Assembly (NCBI GenBank): GCA_003013855.2
Contig: ML058453.1
Coordinates: forward strand, 5,201,861 to 5,265,860
From: Liriodendron chinense
Lineage: Eukaryota > Streptophyta > Magnoliopsida > Magnoliales > Magnoliaceae
DNA length: 64,000 bases
Direction: 5' to 3'
Shown here: piece by piece, positions 59,010 through 64,000 of the stretch
How positions within the stretch are numbered: the stretch's first letter is position 1
How the letters are laid out: each line of letters opens with the position of its first letter
Notes under the pieces: model-generated
Seen by the model: only the letters and a program-made list of their open reading frames with translations
What the model was told of the DNA's origin: nothing
Databases searched by the model: none
Position numbers and translations under genes: made by a program

Positions 59010-59480
59010 AAACATTTTCCTCAGGTGGTCCGTTGTCCCCAAACTTTGATGTATGTATTCTACATCCATGCTGTCCGTCTGCTTTTTCAGATCATTTTAG
59101 GACATGAGCCCAAAAATGAAGCAGATCGAAATCTCAGGTGGACCATACTATAAGAAACAGTGGTGAATGAACGCTTCACCGTTAAAAACTTCTTATGGCC
59201 CATGTAATGTATATTTGTCATCCAACCTGTTGATAAGGTCACACAAACCTGGATGAAGGGAAAAAATAAATATCAGCTTGATCCAAACTTTTGTGGCCCA
59301 CAAGAAGTATTTAATGGTCAATCACCAATGTTTCCTATGGTATGGTCCACCTGAGATTTGGATCTGTTTCATTTTTGGGATCATGATCTAAAATGATCTA
59401 GAAAAACGAATGGACGGCGTGGATATAGGAAGCATATATCAAGGTGGAGCCCACTTTAAGGGCTGCACCTAGTCCGCTCC
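59010..59480. mobile_element. Palindromic MITE
   Basis: AACTTTGATGTATGTATTC, then CAGATCATTTTAGGACATGA at the left, mirrored by ATCATGATCTAAAATGATCT and ATATATCAAGGTGGAGCC at the right. The centre carries CATCCAACCTGTTGATAAGG. The right end TAGTCCGCTCCC is a decayed terminal repeat. Confidence 0.65.
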
Positions 59481-60007
59481 CTTTTCCTCTTATCCCTTCC
59501 ACAACTTCCTTTAAAATGACGAAGGTACCCACTTGTTTTTAAACCACCCATCATAGACCTGTCATGCATGTATATCTAATCCAGGCGGTCCAAATCTTGG
59601 TCCCCCATCATGGATGGAGCATTGCCCAGAATTACAGTGATCAGATCATTTTAACCGTATAATAACCGCTATTGAATTTTGACTGTTGGGCATTTTCTTT
59701 TAACTGTCCATTTGATGGACACTAATGGAACAGTTAGGATTCCCCAATCGGTCTGATTTCCACATATATTCTCTGTCCACAATCGAGCCCACAATTGGAC
59801 CGTATGGATTGATGAGCACATACCATCTCTGCACCGTAGATTACTCGGTCACCATTTCTGAAGCAGTGGCAGACTCACACCTTAATCTAAGAACATTTAA
59901 CTTGCATTTCATGCCACTGAGAAGAAGCCATTCAGATCTGTACACGGTGCTCGCCAAACTTTCGTACAATGCCATCCCTGCTTTCAGTTTGTACATGTGA
60001 GGCACAT
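59481..60007. other. Gene-free DNA
   Basis: A frame at 59725-60000 is open but has no recognisable domain. Nothing else is visible. Confidence 0.35.
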
Positions 60008-60180
60008 GGTCCAGTCATTAGTGGTCCAAAACGTTAATGTCATGGGCCCCACTGCTGGACCACATGAAAAAGTCCCAACCCTACAAATAGGTGGCCCAGC
60101 TAGCTAGGCAATTCAAGAAGGTTGAAATTAGACCAGAAAAGGCCAAATATCTTGCAGCTAAGATTCTCCAGTCTGGCAAT
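60008..60180 (+). repeat. Partial third copy of the intron 2/7 repeat
   Basis: TCATGGGCCCCACTG and GGCCAAATATCTTGCAGCTA resemble CTATGGGCCCCACTGTGG and GCCAAATATTCTATAGCTA at 18050-18205. Confidence 0.5.
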
Positions 60181-60848
60181 TTCTGGGTCATGCCCATCCA
60201 GGCTGAGGCCCATCATATATAAATGTTTTGGTGACTTAGAGAAATGGGCCCCACATGCCTAGACAATGCGTCTACAATCTTGTGAACTTGGGACCTATAA
60301 AATATCAGACCTGTGACCTAATGTTCAAGCCCTAGTTCATTTGCTTGCAGAATTAGCAAAGTTAAAGAAGGAATAGAAAATGATATGAAATTGCCTTCTT
60401 ACTAAACAGCACTTTGTGGGTGTTGTCGCCGTCGCTCAACCATTCTCTAAGTAATATGGGGTCCACTTTTAAATAGTAGGTTGGAAAATGATTTTAGATT
60501 GGTTGTCCACCCGACATTAACTTTCCTTTTTAATCCAACCAGTCCCAATTTATTTCGTCCTTTGCATTTATTTATTTATGTAGGATATCTGATACATCAG
60601 CAGACATGGCGCGTTTAATCAAGGTTTAAAGTATTGTTTACTTCTCACCTGATACATAATAATATTGCCCACGACATATTGGCACGAAACAGCCCAAAAT
60701 AGGGGTGATAGGGGCAGTATGGAAATTCTCACATTTAATTCAGTTTGGATCATTAAAAGACAATGAAAATATAAAACAAAAGTGCCAAAATATTGGAGGA
60801 TGGAGAGTTTAGGTTTATATGGTTTCTACTTATATGGTGCCAAAAGTG

Positions 60849-60849
<1 letters not shown>

Positions 60850-60906
<57 letters not shown>
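60850..60906 (+). repeat. (AT)n microsatellite
   Basis: Pure AT run. A shorter one lies at 60957-60981. Confidence 0.95.
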
Positions 60907-60909
<3 letters not shown>

Positions 60910-61029
60910 GAAAAAAAACTATTAAATACAAATTTTCAATTAAAATTGATAGATGGCTATATATATATATATATATATATTGTGAAAAAAAAACTATTAA
61001 ATACAAATTTTCAATTAAAATTGATAGAT
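60906..61029 (+). repeat. Duplication joined to the AT microsatellite
   Basis: TTGTGAAAAAAAACTATTAA and the next 30 bases (to GATAGAT) occur at 60906 and again at 60980, each preceded by an AT run, suggesting the microsatellite and flank were duplicated together. Confidence 0.85.
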
Positions 61030-61269
61030 TTGTACATGTATGAGTAATAATATACATAGGTAATCAAATGGTACGTTAAGTCATTCTTTGCCTCTCTCAA
61101 GTCCTTTATTTTCTGGTAATTCTTATATGAATGGTCCATCTTTAATTGAAATTTTTCACCTTGTACTAGATTCCATCGATCGGATGGTGGTGGCCATCAC
61201 TAATTTTAAATCACTGTCAATTTTTATTTTAAAAAAAAGGTCAATTTTGCCCAAAAATATGATTTTTTT

Positions 61270-61272
<3 letters not shown>

Positions 61273-61340
<68 letters not shown>
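61273..61340 (+). repeat. (TA)n(TG)n microsatellite
   Basis: TA run ending in a short TG run. Confidence 0.95.
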
Positions 61341-61488
61341 GGAAATGGTACTATGCAGTTAGAGTTAGATATGAACCAAGTTTAATTGTTCAGATCGACT
61401 CAAATCGACTCGGTAAAACTTTGTTCGAATATAAAGCCCTGTTCAACTCAACTCGAACTTGAACTTGACTCGAATATTGATTGACTTG

Positions 61489-61597
<109 letters not shown>

Positions 61598-61602
61598 GGG
61601 GG

Positions 61603-61835
61603 GGGGTTGGATGACAAATAAACATGACTGTGGGCCCTAAGAAGGTTTCAATAGTGGACATCATTCTCCTCACTGTTTCTAGTGGTGTTGTCTGCTTAGA
61701 GCTTTGTATCTACCTCATTTATTTTAATGCCTTAAAATGAGCTATACAAATGAATGGACAGAGTGGATAAAAGAAATACATCATGGTGAGGCCCACAGAG
61801 TTTTGACACCAGTTTGTTGGCGGGTGTTCGCGTCA
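61603..61835. mobile_element. Palindromic MITE, right half
   Basis: GTTGGATGACAAATAAACAT, then AATGGACAGAGTGGATAAAA and the block ending AAATACATCATGGTGAGGCC match right arms of the family. The left half is missing; the microsatellite abuts it. Confidence 0.55.
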
Positions 61836-63180
61836 CCAGCTATAAGCCAACCCACATTCATGTCACAAGCTATGCGCAATTACTGTGCTAGAAATCTAGG
61901 TGGAGTCCACTATGATCTTTGTGAGGAATCCATACCATCCATCCATTTTGTGAGATCATTTTAGGATGTAAGACAAAAAATGATCTGAATCCAAGATTCA
62001 AGTGGGCTACACTAAAGGAAAAAGGTAGTTGGAAAATTCCTACCATTGAAATCTCCCTAGAGTCCATAGTGATGTTTAATGCCATCATAATGTCATTCCT
62101 ATGGTGTAGTTAATTGGAGATTTAGTTGTTGCTAAACCTTGTGATTTGTCGTTTGTGAACAAATCGATATTTACCATTTAGTAGTAGAAAAAAGGTGAAA
62201 TTGTTTGAACTCATAAAAATTGTTCAAAATTCATATGTTCGAGATTGGGCCAAACCAAATCGAGTTCGAACAAAGCTACCCTACTCAAATGTTTGTTCGA
62301 ACACACCTACTTAAGCAGCCGAACGATTTGATCCGGTTCATGTTTGACTCGGATCAAATCATTGCCCACCTCTATATGCGGTCACCCTCAACCTCATGAG
62401 AAGTTCCCATGAGGTCGAGCTATGTGGGACCCATTGTGATGTTTCATGAGCATCCACACCATTCATTTGGTGGGTCCCCTATTGTTTATGGGATATCCAA
62501 AAAATCAGCTGGATCCAGAATTCAATTGGGCCATAACAACTGAAAGAGTGAAAAATCATGCCCACAACATCTAAAATCACTTGTTGGGGCCCACCTGAAT
62601 TCTGGATACGGTTGAAAATTGGTGTGACTTCCTGTTTGAGCGGGACACGCACAATGGATGGGCTGGATTTGTCAACCACGTCCCAGTCGATCTTATAAAC
62701 AATCATAAAGTTTTCAATGGTGGATATCCACTCTTAATTGTTTATGGTGGCGACTCATCCTTCTCACATGTGACATTTTCATACATCTTTGAAACAGTCC
62801 AAACAATAAGAGATTGTGGATGGATCACATTTCTAAAATCACACTGAGAAACCATCCAGAGCTGTAGAATGGATGATTAAAAAAGTAAAACATGAGTGAT
62901 CTGAATTCCAATGGCAAGAGAGATGGTTATCGTCATCTCTTGGTTTAGTTTTTGCTAGTGTTGTAGATCTGGTTCAGAGATTTGGGCAGTTTGGATAGCC
63001 TTACAAACCACATCATTTTGCATGGTTGAAGAGTCATTGTCATTTGTTTAAAATGGTGGTAAACTATCATTGAATCAATCCACAAAAAGTACCCCTAAAA
63101 GACAAATTCACCTCTTAGTTGCCTAAATGCCATTTATTTTAGTTTAAAACCTTTTTCATGTCCTACGACAATACATGACT
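61836..63180. other. Gene-free DNA with decayed MITE-like pieces
   Basis: 61880-62100 has family words (TGAGATCATTTTAGGATGT, CCATTGAAATCTCCCTAG) in decayed form. No gene is visible. Confidence 0.35.
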
Positions 63181-63184
63181 TTAG

Positions 63185-63530
63185 CAATGTCAGGGAAGGG
63201 GATTAGATCCTACCCCCACCTGGACGGACTGGGTCCAGGTAAGGGCTTTATGCAACCCTCCATGATTAATGAGTTTTATTCCACATCGTCCATCCATTTT
63301 CTTTCGGATCATGAGGCAGATGCAAGGCTCAGGTGGACTCCACCACAGGAAGTAGTGGTGATAATCACACCTACCATTGAAACCTTCCTAGAGCCTATCG
63401 TAACGTTTATTTGCTATCAAACTTGTTCATAAGGTCACATAGATTCAGGGAAGACAAAATGTCATCTTGATCCAATACTTTTTGTGGCTCAGAAGAAGTT
63501 TTTAATGGTAGCAATCAATCCCCAATGTGT
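63185..63530. mobile_element. Palindromic MITE, left half and centre
   Basis: ATCGTCCATCCATTTTCTTT, CAGGTGGACTCCACCACAGG, TTGAAACCTTCCTAGAGCC and TGTTCATAAGGTCACATAGA follow in family order, then the copy breaks into the GGGTC-rich repeat. Confidence 0.55.
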
Positions 63531-63539
63531 TATCCAATT

Positions 63540-64000
63540 GAGTAGGGCTGTAAATGGTCGGGTTCGGGGCGGGTTTAGCCAAAACCAAATCCGCCCATTT
63601 ACCAAACAGGCCTGGGTCTAAATTTTAGACACAGACCCTTTTACTAAATGGGCGGGTCCGGGTCGGGTCTGAGTCAACCCATCAGACCCATTTAAAAACG
63701 GGTTCGGGTCTGGTAGAGGGAGATTCACCCATATCCATTATAAATGGGTCGGGTCTAATGGGTCCAGGTCTGGATCAAGTATGCAAGAATTTTACAAGGC
63801 TTAAAATCAGGTCTAGGCTAAACGGGTCCCTTGAAACATAGACCAAACCCGCCCACTTACTAAATGGGTTCGGTCTAATGGGTCCGGGTCTGGATCAAGT
63901 ATGCAAGAATTTAACAAGGCTTAAAATCGGGTCTGGGCTAGACGGGTCCCTTGAAACATAGACCAAACCCGCCCACTTACTAAATGGGTTCGGGTCGGGT
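63540..64000 (+). repeat. GGGTC-rich tandem repeat, 120-base period, cut by window edge
   Basis: GGTCTAATGGGTCC begins at 63752 and 63872, and the following roughly 115 bases are repeated with few changes. The array is dense in GGGTCGGGT/GGGTCCGGGTC words and continues past the window. Confidence 0.8.

Overview
The window is nuclear DNA of a flowering plant. Genes have short phase-conserved exons, GT-AG introns with pyrimidine-rich acceptors, and an AT-rich background crowded with transposable elements. Many palindromic miniature elements and long TE-filled introns would suit a large-genome basal or magnoliid angiosperm, but that lineage is inference.

Three protein-coding genes are supported by reconstructed exon chains. 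(1) A KORRIGAN-type membrane-anchored family-9 endo-1,4-beta-glucanase lies on + at 4017-8387 (6 exons, 606 aa). It has a GC-AG last intron, and Asn replaces the Asp expected to be the catalytic base. (2) A plastid-targeted thioredoxin-like/redoxin protein lies on + at 17398-39470 (9 exons, 256 aa). Its 771-base CDS spread over 22 kb, mainly because intron 5 is 15.0 kb. (3) An LRR-XI receptor kinase of the RGI/RCH1 (root growth factor receptor) group lies on - at 50648-54497 (2 exons, 1104 aa), with an intact kinase and an RxGG ectodomain motif.

The rest is mostly mobile DNA. 1-3.5 kb: four palindromic Mutator-like MITEs. 9.5-13.8 kb: an old repeat split by a non-autonomous Ty1-copia element (TSD TTATA) that keeps only gag and part of the protease. 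14-17.3 kb: LTR-like debris, a TIR element and two tandem MITE copies ending about 100 bases before the redoxin gene. Intron 5 (21.6-36.6 kb): a solo LTR (TSD TGAAC), two tiny tRNA-primed TRIM elements, a 4.3 kb non-autonomous Ty3-gypsy element with nearly identical LTRs (TSD GATAG), a broken inverted repeat whose right arm preserves the gypsy empty site, a MITE graveyard, and a LINE RNase H fragment. 40-42.5 kb: L1-type LINE remains. 44-50.6 kb: hAT-like MITEs and gene-free DNA. 54.5-64 kb: gene-free DNA with more MITEs, AT microsatellites and a GGGTC-rich tandem repeat at the edge.

The three genes show no sign of acting together. I found no CRISPR array, rRNA or convincing tRNA gene, and no gene cluster. 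The points most worth checking are the glucanase active-site change, the palindromic MITE family, and the recently mobile but coding-defective retroelements.
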